A stretch of DNA of 64,000 bases from Fagopyrum homotropicum (taxonomy: Eukaryota; Streptophyta; Magnoliopsida; Caryophyllales; Polygonaceae), in contig BSWB01000006.1 of assembly GCA_033239125.1 (NCBI GenBank), positions 115,304,242 to 115,368,241 of the forward strand, written 5' to 3'. The position numbers were made by a program, and so were the translations under genes. Each line of letters starts with the position of its first letter. Position 1 is the first letter of the stretch. Below are positions 19,746 to 29,278 of this stretch, one piece after another. The notes below the pieces were generated by a model. It was not told where the DNA came from. It searched no databases and worked only from the letters and a program-made list of their open reading frames with translations.

Positions 19746-20900
19746 TTGGTAAGATTTGATTAAAATTGTTTGTTTACTTTGGTGTGATTTTGAGATTACA
19801 GATAGGCCAAGCAAAGTTGATGCTCATTAACCTGATTTATTAGTGGAAGAACTTCTTTCTACGGTGGATACAAACAAATTAAAGCCACCTTATGGTTCTT
19901 CTTGAAAATAAACCCAAATAAATTAAAGATAGCAATCATTGCCTGTGTATGTTGCGCAAAATACAAACAAATTAAAGAACATTGAGAATAAAAATAAAGA
20001 TGATTGGAATAGCAGAAACCCAAACAAGGTTGCGCAACAAAGTCATGGTTTAGTGCTTCCTTTATCCAGGATACCAGAATAAGAAAGCATAGGTTCTTCT
20101 TGGAACGACGCTTAGCTATTACTGTGTATGTTACCTCCACTTTCTTGTTCTGTAGATATATCGAAGCTTCCGTTATTTGATCATAGCAATCAATTCCAGC
20201 TTATGTGTTTTGTAAATTGGTTCAAAGATGTTTTTACTTGAATCTTTTGGATGCTGTCTGTTGCCAATGAATGTAGATGGTTCATTAATCATTAGTATCA
20301 ACATTACTTTGGTCAAGAAACATGGAAACATAATTTTCCTCTTTTTTTCGGTTAATATAAATGCATATTGAGACACACAGTGTAGGAAACATAGTATGCA
20401 ATGAAGGGTGTTTTGGTTGGTATCCCTTTGTGTCTGCAAACATACATCAACTTAATGTATCTGAGGTTGCTGCTGTGATCCTCACAGTTGTCTGTCTTGA
20501 ATGTGGTTTTATTACTTTAATACACCCAACGTTGTATCTTAAGAGTTGAGAGTAATTTTGGTTTTCTTCTATATCTTCTTTACTATTATAATCTTCTGCA
20601 AATCCTTTTAATGACTGATAGTCTGAATATACTAATGTTTGGTGCATTGTGAAATATAGTTTACTTCAGTAATTATATTAAAAAGCAAGTTTTCTCTTTA
20701 GATGTAGTAGTTTTTATTGTGGAGACCTACTTTGTTATTCTTCTGAACATAACTAATTTGTATTTTTGTACCCTTTGCATGAAAAGTAAGTAACTAAACC
20801 AGCCATAAATTTGAAATAATGACAGAAGAAAAGAAAGTGAAAAAAACATTTCATTGGTTTGCTTCTATATCTCTAATCGTTGTCTACATGATTTATTCAG
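19746..20900 (+). other. Non-coding interior of the CACTA between two captured fragments
   Basis: AT-rich with many stops. It probably includes intron remnants of the methyltransferase fragment and of the CDPK, since the CDPK exon begins after TTATTCAG. Nothing else was recognised. Confidence 0.5.
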
Positions 20901-21879
20901 GTGATTGTTGAAAGCTTGTCAGAAGAGGAGACTGCTGGCTTGAGGGAGATGTTCAAATCTATGGATACTGATAAGAGTGGAGCTATCACCTTTGAGGAAC
21001 TCAGAGATGGTTTGAGAAGATATGGTTCTACACTCAAAGACAACGAGATACGAAATTTGATGGAAGCGGTAGGATTTGTTTTTCAAATCAATATTTTGTT
21101 TATTTAATAATAAATATTGAGCATACATTCTTACAATTGTGTTACTTTTTCTTCTTACCTTTGATGCTGCTTTCTATTATTAGTATTATTATTCTTTTTG
21201 GTAGCTTATGTTAGCATTATGATGGAAACTTGGTAGAAGGTGTTGAATAAGCTGTTCTTTTCTTAACCGAAGTCTGTTTGATTAAATTTGTTTGATTGGT
21301 AATGCCCCTACACCCCAATTAGGTTTCTTCTATGTACCTATGCATGTCCAACTTATACAATATATAACTTGAAAATGTGAAAGGAAATTGTGGAAATGTT
21401 GTGGTTGTTAATTGGTTGTCTGTCTTACTATTTTCAGGCTGATGTGGATAAGAGTGGGACCATTGACTACGGAGAATTTATAGCAGCAATAATCCATCTG
21501 AACAAGCTAAAGCGTGAAGAGCATCTTGTTGCAGCCTTCTAATATTTTGATAAGGATGGAAGTGGATCCATTACTATAGATGAGCTCCAGCAAGCTTGTG
21601 TTGAACAAGGCATGAATGATGCTTTTCTTGAAGACGTTATAAAAGAAGTTGATCAAAACAACATAAGCTCCTATCTTCCCGTTGAATGAGAAATTTTACT
21701 TCTATTTTATTTTGTATTTCCACTCATTGTCTACCTGTGGTTTGTGACAGGATGGACCATTTGACTTCGGAGAGTTTGTTTCCATGATGCGAAAGGGCAA
21801 TCCCATAGGCGGACTTGGATTGGTTATTGGAAGGTGGACAATGCGCAACAGGCTGAATATGGCCAGAAATGCATCCTAA
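20901..21879 (+). pseudogene. Calcium-dependent protein kinase C-terminal fragment (EF-hands)
   Basis: CDPKs are Ser/Thr kinases with a C-terminal calmodulin-like domain; only that domain is here. Exon 1 (20901-21069) encodes the autoinhibitory-junction end and EF-hand 1 (ESLSEEETAGLREMF, DTDKSGAITFEEL). A GT-AG intron follows (21070-21437). Exon 2 (from 21438) has EF-hand 2 (DVDKSGTIDYGEF) and EF-hand 3 (DKDGSGSITIDEL). Then an intron with a degraded ATAAGC donor ends GTGACAG near 21750. The last exon has EF-hand 4 (GPFDFGEFVSMM) and the C-terminus with stop at 21877-21879. A TAA at 21541 in EF-hand 3 and the lost donor make it non-functional. Retained introns indicate capture of genomic DNA, not a retrocopy. 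Confidence 0.9.
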
Positions 21880-21987
21880 ATTTACAGTCACTTAAGATCT
21901 AAAGGTAACTCTTAAAGGTATTTGCTTTTTCATAATTTCTCATACCCTTTACTCTTATTTTCTACGATTGACACTACTGATACATAG
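21880..21987 (+). other. CDPK 3' flank or intergenic junction inside CACTA
   Basis: About 110 bases without coding potential between the CDPK stop and the next captured fragment. The capture junction should be here or slightly downstream. Confidence 0.4.
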
Positions 21988-22740
21988 CTAACTAAATTTA
22001 TAGTCTTTCAAGAACTGAGAACTTCCTTGAATATTTTTGATTCTTTGAACGGTAGAAGCATGATTATTGCAGCAATCATGGATGTTGTAAATGCCAACTG
22101 TGAGAGTGTGTAAAATGCTCTGATTCATCCATCTCTTCCAGCAGATACTGAATTGAGTGATATTGCTACAGTCATACAAGTTATTTAAGGTCGCATGACT
22201 GTGGAGGATCCACATATTAATGACGATGATGATGGTGGGACAGGACTGAAGGTAATTAGCATGAAAGCTCTTGGAGATACTACTATAGTTGGACTTTCAA
22301 GAAATTCTAGGGTGATGGAGTATACTAATGGTGGTTATGTGGAACCTAGAGAATATATTTCTGATAACCGTGTGTCCCAGAATAGAGCTGACAGCTTTCT
22401 AACAGCAACTAATTTGTCTTCACCTGTTGTCCCTGGTCTTTGGGATGATTTGCATACTCAATACTCAACATGTAGCAGTTCCTTTTACGGCATGGGCTTT
22501 GGCAAATTAGGCAATGGCATCCGAAGGAAATAGAAGCCGCAGTTAGGAACCGGATAGTGATGGAAATGTTGTCACAATTGCTCTGGCAGCGCTTGAGAGA
22601 TTTGTAAAGTGGCATGGAAGGTTGGTGTCTCACTTGTTATTAGAAGAAAAGTCTTCCATTAAAAGTCTTCCATTCTCACTCGAGTTTGTGGAGCCTCTCA
22701 TTCAAGAAAGCATCGACATTGACTGAATTGTCTAGCTTAG
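21988..22740 (+). pseudogene. SERAC1-like alpha/beta-hydrolase/ARM protein fragment (captured)
   Basis: Frames with interruptions encode NGRSMIIAAIMDVVNANCE, LSDIATVIQVI, GRMTVEDP, an Asp-rich stretch, VVPGLWDDLH, then after a frameshift VPFTAWALAN-stop-AMASEGNRS and KWHGRLVSHLLLEE. These motifs and their order match, from memory, a conserved plant SERAC1-like alpha/beta-hydrolase superfamily protein with ARM-like repeats. Function in plants is not established. Stops include TAG for Trp in the WALANWAMAS-type motif. It lies 3' of the CDPK fragment in the same orientation. Domain identity is moderately sure; exact limits are not. Confidence 0.65.
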
Positions 22741-22979
22741 TTTTACAGGTAGAGGCCATCCGTAAAAAATCTTTGTTATCTTTTGTTAAGAGATATAATC
22801 TACTTTCAGAAAGAAGAACGGTAGAAACTTGGTTTGTTTTTTGATATTACTTTCGGATTATATGATTGGAATATTAATTACATGAAAAGTTGTTTATGTA
22901 TTTTAGCTTAATATTATTTATTTACTGATTAATAATTTCGGTTAAGTACAATACGTATTGTGTAATTTAAGCAGGTGCC
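22741..22979 (+). other. AT-rich stretch before the CACTA subterminal array
   Basis: No gene or repeat recognised. Confidence 0.4.
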
Positions 22980-23474
22980 AAATTAGCTATTTTTATATTA
23001 AAAACAATAAATTACGGTTAAAAAATTACCACGGTTTTATGTAGAAACCGGGGAATAAAATTTTAAAAACCGGTAAAAACACCCCGGTTATTATACAAAA
23101 AATGAGGTCCGCCAATTACCAATTTTTTTCGAAAATTGCCCTGGTTTTTTAAAATAACCGGGGTAAAAGTCAGACCCCGGTTATTTTAAAAAACCGGGGT
23201 AAAAGTCGGACCCCGGTTATTTTAAAAAAACCGAGATCCGATTTTTACCCCAGTTATTTTAAAATAACCGGGGTCTGACTTTCACCCCGATTTTTTAAAA
23301 TAATCGGGGTCCGACTTTTACCCCGGTTATTAAAAAACCGGGCTCCGAAAATATTAACTCGGTGACATTTACCGGGGTGCGAACTGTCGGACCTCGCTCT
23401 CGTTAACCACGCTTCCTTAACTGGGTTCCCATGTACAAATTAATCGGGGTCTAGGGGGGGCATTTGTACTAGTG
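22980..23474. repeat. CACTA right arm: subterminal inverted-repeat array and TIR
   Basis: At least eight alternating copies of CCCCGGTTATTTTAAA and its complement (AAAACCGGGG), strongest at 23060-23345. They are followed by TTTGTACTAGTG at the end. Such arrays in En/Spm relatives bind the element's accessory transposition protein. Neighbouring copies in opposite orientation can fold into long hairpins. Confidence 0.8.
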
Positions 23475-23477
23475 TCT

Positions 23478-23919
23478 CTTTCCAAAAATAGAAGATCGTA
23501 GCCTAAAATAAAGATCTTGCCGGCGGTGAGGTGTTCGCCTCGGTCCAGACGCTCCTAAAGATCACCTCGGTTAAGGTGGTACTGTAGCTAACCGAGGTGA
23601 ATCTCAGTTGAATGTAAATCATCTCGAATCTGGTCCAAAAATCAATCCTCTAAATCATTTCCATGCTTCATGAGATGTTCTTATAACTCCTAAAAGCTCC
23701 AAAATGTAGCTCTGATGACTCCTTAGCTTCCTTAGCTCCATTTCGGTCCAAAACGAGCCATTTTTTCTACAATTACAACGAAACTAGGTGTAGACCTCGA
23801 TTCCCATAAAGGTAGACAAAACAACAATATAAGAAAAGAATATACATCTATACATGCAGATTTATGAAAATAAAACGTCTAAAACAATCCCAAAATATAG
23901 ACTATAATACATGCTATCA
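23478..23919 (-). repeat. 5' LTR of element A, remaining U3
   Basis: Continues the LTR interrupted at 7612, after one TCT duplication. It contains the iteron cluster at 23525-23605 and ends ATGCTATCA (element-sense TGATAGCAT start). The next five bases, AGCAC, would be the target duplication of A. Confidence 0.88.
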
Positions 23920-23975
23920 AGCACAAAGATCATAAATAAACGATAATATCCAGCAAGGGTCATACATGTCATACA
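23920..23975 (-). other. Sliver of element D between insertions A and B
   Basis: These 56 bp align with the post-ORF1 region of B (about 26850-26905). They continue across element B into 37601 onward (ATAAGTCACAT), so they belong to element D. Confidence 0.65.
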
Positions 23976-25638
23976 TGTTCGCTCCAAACGGTGTGTGCAA
24001 GCTTTAAATTTATATCCCAAGAAATATGCTTAAACAAGAATGGGAACCCGCAGTGTATTGATCAATTATAGTAAAAGCAAGAATTCCGGGGTGTCAATCT
24101 TAGGGACTTAGGTGAAATAAAGCAAGTATAGGTTGTCAATGTAACTAATAACCACAAAAGCGATTAAAGCAATCAAAGAATAATAATAAGGTCAATTAAA
24201 GGAAATATGCAAATTCTAGGGATTAAACCATCTAGTTGTGGTTCCAACTCAAGATCTCAAGATAAGCAAACAAAGCTGAGATTTTGCTAAGGGAAGGTGT
24301 TTCTAAAGTGGAATAGATCACCGGGTAAGTTTCACTACTCTCTAATCCCAAACCAAAAGCTTCTATTACCGGGTAAGTCTCAAGGTACTAAGGAAAGGAA
24401 TTATAATCTCAAACCAACACACCAACTAAGGGAATAGAATCAACCTTTACCGGGTAAGTCTCATCCTAGACTTGCATTGAACCAGGAAAGGTGTAATAAG
24501 AATAGGATTTGACAAACTCTAACACTTAACTCTCAGTTACGGATCAGAAAAGGTCACCTCGGTCAGTCAAGTTCCACGCCGGCCGAGATGTTCATCGACT
24601 GAACGAGATGTTCTAGGGTTAAGGATAAAGACTCGAGCTTTCAGGGTCCTACTGGATTTAAGATTATTCTATCATTGTTTTTCCCATAACTTTCAGCCAA
24701 TCACCGTAGAATCGCACAAAGAAATTAGCCACTCATCATCATGAACGCAATAATCAAATATATGGGAAGAGAATGAATATTTGAACACAAAAACCATAAG
24801 GACAAGGCTTCAATAACTGAATCAAATATCAAACGAATCAGCGTTCCTTGGATCACAAATCCAACAAGACAACAAACCAAAGGGAATCTAAGAAAGTCTT
24901 ACAAATCCCCTCAAAAGCTATAACAAAGCTATGAACTTCCTTCCTTCAATCTTCAAACTTCCTTCAAACTTCCTTCCTAATTGCAGCTTGGAGAATATGG
25001 TATAGAGGATAAAAATCCAGAGGTGAAAAGATGATAAAGGATGGCTAAATTGTGGAAAATCCAACCCTTTATATAGGAGAATTATCTTCCAAAGATAATA
25101 ATATCTTAAAAAGATAATTTCTTAATAAAATATATCCATATCTCTAAACTAGATCTCCTAAATATATGATCTTCTTTCCAGAAATCAAGTCCAAAAGTAT
25201 AAGATCTCTCCTTCCAAAAATAAAAGATCTCAGCCAAATAAAATATATCTCGCCGAGTCAGGATATTCGCCTCGGTCGGGGCACTCCTCTAGATCACCTC
25301 GGTCGAGGTGACACTGTAGCTGGCCGAGGTGAATCTCAACTGAAGGTGTAATATCTCAAATCTGGTCCAAAGTAAATCTTCTTTGTTAATTCCTCGCTTC
25401 TTGGGTTCTCTTTTAAGCTCTTGAATGTAGCTCAAATGACTCCTTTGCTCCTTAGCTCCATTTTGATGCAAAACGTGCCATTTTACCTACGATTACAACG
25501 AAACTTGGTGTAGACCTCGATTCTCGTAAAGGTAGATGAAACGACAATATAATCACATAATATACATCAAACATGCAGATTATTGAAGATAAAACTTCTA
25601 AACAAGTCCCAAAATATAGACTATAATACATGCTATCA
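23976..25638 (-). repeat. 3' LTR of element B (internal deletion)
   Basis: 1663 bp, about 100 bp shorter than its partner. Near 24450 the text passes directly from the third GGGTAAGTCTCA repeat into sequence that follows the fourth repeat in the 5' LTR. This is the expected product of recombination or slippage between repeats. A perfect 16-bp iteron lies at 25295-25310. Confidence 0.9.
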
Positions 25639-25677
25639 AAATACCCCATACTTGTCCCTTGCTTGTCCGCAAGCAAG
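25639..25677 (-). other. Polypurine tract and 3' hairpin (B)
   Basis: In element sense CTTGCTTG-CGGA-CAAGCAAG (25658-25677), then a purine-rich AAGTATGGGGTATTT ending at the LTR. It corresponds to 17809-17847 in C. Confidence 0.7.
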
Positions 25678-27041
25678 TTCCAAATCTTAAGTACAAGATA
25701 TAATGGATTATAAGTCATAAAGATCAATGAAAAGTATTTCAAAACATTTTAATGGTGTGCTCCACTCATAGATCACTCTAAGAGAATGCTTCATGGTAAT
25801 TAAAATCAAGACATGATCAAAACATTTTATAAATATAAGAAAGTTGTACATCTTTGCATAAAATCATAGAATGCATAATAAATCATAATTATCGAAATTA
25901 ATCATGTATAATCTAGTTTAAACCACCAAGTCAATCAACAAGATCGAGGTCTCAAGGGCTTTTCGATAGAAGGTCAAGAAACGTGTGAGGGTGGGATGTA
26001 TATAGGGAATGTGGTGCTAGAATCCGGGAAAAGCACCTTCACTTCACTTTCTTTGAACTTCAACATCTTCCAACAAGCTTTGCTTATTTACTTTTGACTT
26101 TTTGGGATGCATGGACAGAGGTGCACAATAACCGAAACCTAGGAGATCAGCAATCATCAATTTCTCGAGATGCCTCAAACCCTTGATGCACATACCATGA
26201 CAAGTTAAGAATATCGCTCAATCCGACTTTGGCAAGACACAAACACCCGACTATGTGAATGGTGCCGAGTTACTCATCATCATGATTGACTTCCCCAAAC
26301 CTATTTGTTTCTTTCTAACTTCCAGCCAACATCTCAACTTTTCTGTCACTTCCTTTTCACTTGCTTGCTTCCAAATTCCCGGATAGGTAAAGGGAGGTAA
26401 TTATGTATATGAGGGGCTAAGCATGATCAAGAAGAGAAGAGAATGAATTGCCTTAATCATCCCAAGAAGAAAGTGATAGAACTCATCATGTGGTGTCAAC
26501 CTTCAAAATCAACATAATTTGGATAAAAACAAAGTATTAAACATGCCACAAATTTCAAACAAAGCATTTAGCAACTTAAACATATCATAAAACCTTTCAA
26601 ACACATAAAGATTTCAAAACCAGTCTACAAACAAAATATTCACTGAGGTCATATCCAGATAAGGAGCACAAAATTGTTTCGAAAACTATTTCAGTTAAAC
26701 CACCTCGGTCGAGATGTTCTAAGTCAACCGAGGTGCTGCACATCGATTGGTCAGAATCACTTCGGTTGAGGTCATAAAATTTTTTAACCAGTTTTTGACG
26801 TTTTTCTCAATCAGATATCCTGTATGCATGCATGTAGTCTCAGATAAACACATAGAGCAAGATAAAACAATAATATTTGGTAGAGTCATCCAAGCATACA
26901 CATAAGGTCACATAAATACATCCAAATACCTCATACTTGGGTCACATTGTCCCAATGGGTCATAATAAGTCTGAAAATAGCGTACTCACCGGACATAAGA
27001 TGAGCTGCATAATAAATAAATAAAAGAAATCCCTGCAACCT
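25678..27041 (-). other. Post-ORF1 untranslated region (B)
   Basis: No ORF of substance. Iterons at about 26700-26775. A counterpart of the C post-ORF1 hairpin (CTTGGGTCACATTGTCCCAA, one mismatched pair) lies near 26936-26955. Confidence 0.6.
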
Positions 27042-28448
27042 CTAGTCCTGATCTGGTGGTGGTGGTGGTGGTGGATATGGCACGTACGGATGCTGGGATG
27101 GGTCAAAAGGATATCCCATCATGTGCCAGAACTGTATCTCAATCATCCAGCGCTGGTAGTGCTAGCTCTCCAACATCTGATGTGTCCAACCCTCCATCCC
27201 TCAACGCTGGTCATTAAAACGCTCACTGATATCAACTGTCAATGCTGCGTAGGATTCGATCATCTGATTAGCGAGGTCATCCATCCTCTGATGCGCTGCT
27301 GGATCTCTAAATCTGCGGCGGCGGGATCTGCGCTAGGACGGTGGTGGTGGTGGTGCTGCTGCCTCCTCCTCTTTCTCCTCGTCGTCCAAATCGACGACTG
27401 GTACACTGGGACCGGCTGTATCTATCCCTGTCTCCATGGCAGCACCGCCATCGTCGTCCTCATCCTCCTTATGTGTCTGAGCTGCTGCATCTCTAGCATC
27501 CTCAATGTAAGGTATTCATGCAGTGGACCAGTACTGAGGGTCGTAGACTGAGAACTGGGATGACCACCTAATACCGTGAGGGGCAGTCTACTCCCAAGGC
27601 ATCGCCACATACGGCGTAGTGAGTCCACAAGGAACTAGAATCCTCTTGGTGATCATCTCCTACAAACCTAGTGGCTTGGCAGCCGCCACCAAAGTACAAG
27701 CGCTCAGATCTAACTCCATCACTGTCTCTATATGAGTCACTAAGCCGCCACAACAAATGTCTCCCTTCCCCTTAGCCTTGATCCGGTGCAGATCCTCAAC
27801 TAGCATCGCTCCGAAATCATGAGCTCCCCTAGTCACCATACAGAATAGGCTCAGAAGCTCCCCCTGTCTAATCTTCTAGGGCATCTCAGTACGCGCCAGA
27901 AGTGTCTCACTGAAGATCCGGTGGGCGAGTCGGAAAGCGAGGTGGAAGATGATGCGCTCCCTGGAGTCTCCAGGTCTCCACCTGTCAGCATTCTCTACAA
28001 CATGAGCAATTTGTCCCCAAAACTGTCGAGCCACGACACGAGAAGGGAAGTCGGGAACTGTAGGGGTCGGGAAGCCGAAGATGTCTCTCCACTGATCCAT
28101 GGGAACTAAGTAGTTCCGGTTCAGCAACCGGTACTTGATGGCTCTCTCCTCACGCAAGTGAGTCACAGAACTCACAAACTCCAATGTGGGCTCGAGGTGG
28201 GCTGAAGCTCTAATCTCCATGAACTGCACCAGCCCCACCATAGAAACCATCCTCCTCAAATCATCAGCTACGTGGAGGCAATAAAAAGTAGATATATCAA
28301 GAAACCGTGGCGCAATCACAAGGCGCGTACAGATGCGGTCATAGTCAGCCTGGTGACACTCATGTATCACCGGTATAGAAGGTCGGGAAGAAGAAGAAGG
28401 TGAGGATCTATCCCTCAGAACTAGCTGGCGGTCGGACCTGGAACTCAT
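27042..28448 (-). pseudogene. Element B ORF-1 (ATHILA ORF-1-type)
   Basis: Same architecture as in C. MSSRSDRQLVLRDRSSPSSS starts at 28448. The conserved part (YRLLNRNYLVPMDQWRDIFG, RQFWGQIAHV, HLAFRLAHRIFSETLLART) runs to a TAG at 27876, then continues as homology. Further stops include TAG at the Gln codons of KPLGLQE- and PWEQTAP-type motifs and a TGA at a Trp codon. An acidic stretch, a basic RRSRRRR stretch and a long poly-Pro tail end at the stop 27042-27044. Function is unknown. Confidence 0.82.
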
Positions 28449-28885
28449 TTTCTCTTTTCTGACAGATCACCTTGGTTGCGTTGATAGATTTAAAGAACAC
28501 CTCGGCCGAGGCGCAGGTCGACTGGACCGAGGTAGATCGCTGTTGGATTTCAACTATCTGAATTTTAGTTCTTTTCCCCCAATTTCACTACAGATTGTTC
28601 CTAAGGGGTACGTAAGGTTTTTTCAACAGAAATCAATGGCAACCAAAGCCAAATTGGACTGAAACAGCGAGAAGAGGAAAGTTAGGGTTTTCGAACGTTT
28701 ACCCCAGATTTAGTAGATTTGAGGCGTTTTTGTTTCAGATTCTCGCTTGCAAACTGATCCTCTAGCCTTTCTTTGCGGAATCAAAGCAAGAATCGTCGAA
28801 AACGATCGAGAAACGAAGAAAACGAGGTCGGGATGCCCCACGGTCGAGGGAGAGTTGGGAGGTAAACAGAGAGAAATTGTTCCCG
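28449..28885 (-). other. ORF1 leader (B)
   Basis: Transcribed leader if the TATA at 28886-28892 is used. Iterons at 28465-28535 (CTCGGCCGAGG near 28501) sit close to the start codon. No ORF. Confidence 0.55.
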
Positions 28886-29060
28886 TTTTATACCCCTCGC
28901 CGATTCTACTATCACCTCGGTCGAGGTGGTCCCGACTGGACCGAGGTGTCTGGACCGAGGTGGATTGGTGTCAGTCCTAGTCACCTCGGTTGCTCAAGAA
29001 TCATCTCGGTCGAGGTGTTGTGACTGCAACCGAGATGTGTCCCAGTCAAATTCTGTCTTC
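28886..29060 (-). promoter_or_regulatory. Candidate internal promoter for ORF1 (B)
   Basis: In element sense a cluster of iterons (28913-28928 is a perfect CACCTCGGTCGAGGTG; others at 28938-28967, 28980-29035) is followed by GGGGTATAAAAC (TATAAAA at 28886-28892). The ORF1 start is about 440 nt downstream. Promoter activity is inferred. Confidence 0.55.
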
Positions 29061-29218
29061 TCAATTTCTCGAACTTTTGTCCTTCCAGTGTTGCTCCTGG
29101 GTTATATTCCTTCCTTAGAAAGTACCTGGTTTCTGTCTAGGACGCCAAAAACAAAGCAAAGAAAAGCAAAAGAAAACTATCTAAAGCTAGACTAGAAAAA
29201 GGGAAAAGAAAGCAATAC

Positions 29219-29236
29219 CTTGGGTTGCCTCCCAAG
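29219..29236 (-). other. Conserved post-pol hairpin (B)
   Basis: Identical in element sense to A and C (CTTGGGAGGCAACCCAAG), 42 nt from the RNase H stop. Confidence 0.85.
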
Positions 29237-29278
29237 AAGCGCTTGATTTAAGGTTGCTAGCTGGACCATACGACATCC

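Larger units (their letters stand above)
7613..23474 (+). mobile_element. Pack-type CACTA (En/Spm-like) transposon carrying three gene fragments
   Basis: The left end is CACTAGTACAAA at 7613 and the right end is TTTGTACTAGTG, ending at 23474. These 12 bp are perfect inverted repeats starting with the CACTA signature. The flanking target duplication is TCT (7610-7612 and 23475-23477). Removing the element restores a continuous Athila LTR, as shown by the uninterrupted equivalent near 1325. Total length is 15,862 bp, or about 4.1 kb without the nested element C. No transposase was recognised, so it is non-autonomous. Fragments of a PMT-type methyltransferase, a CDPK and a SERAC1-like protein lie inside in the same orientation. 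The right arm carries a subterminal array; the left arm appears to lack one. Confidence 0.85.

Noticed and set aside
20173..20647. ORFs of 60-90 residues on both strands inside the CACTA
   Set aside because: AT-rich intron-like sequence with no homology recognised.
27090..27551. 153-residue ORF on the plus strand
   Set aside because: It is antisense to the C-terminal part of element B ORF-1; the minus strand has the homology.
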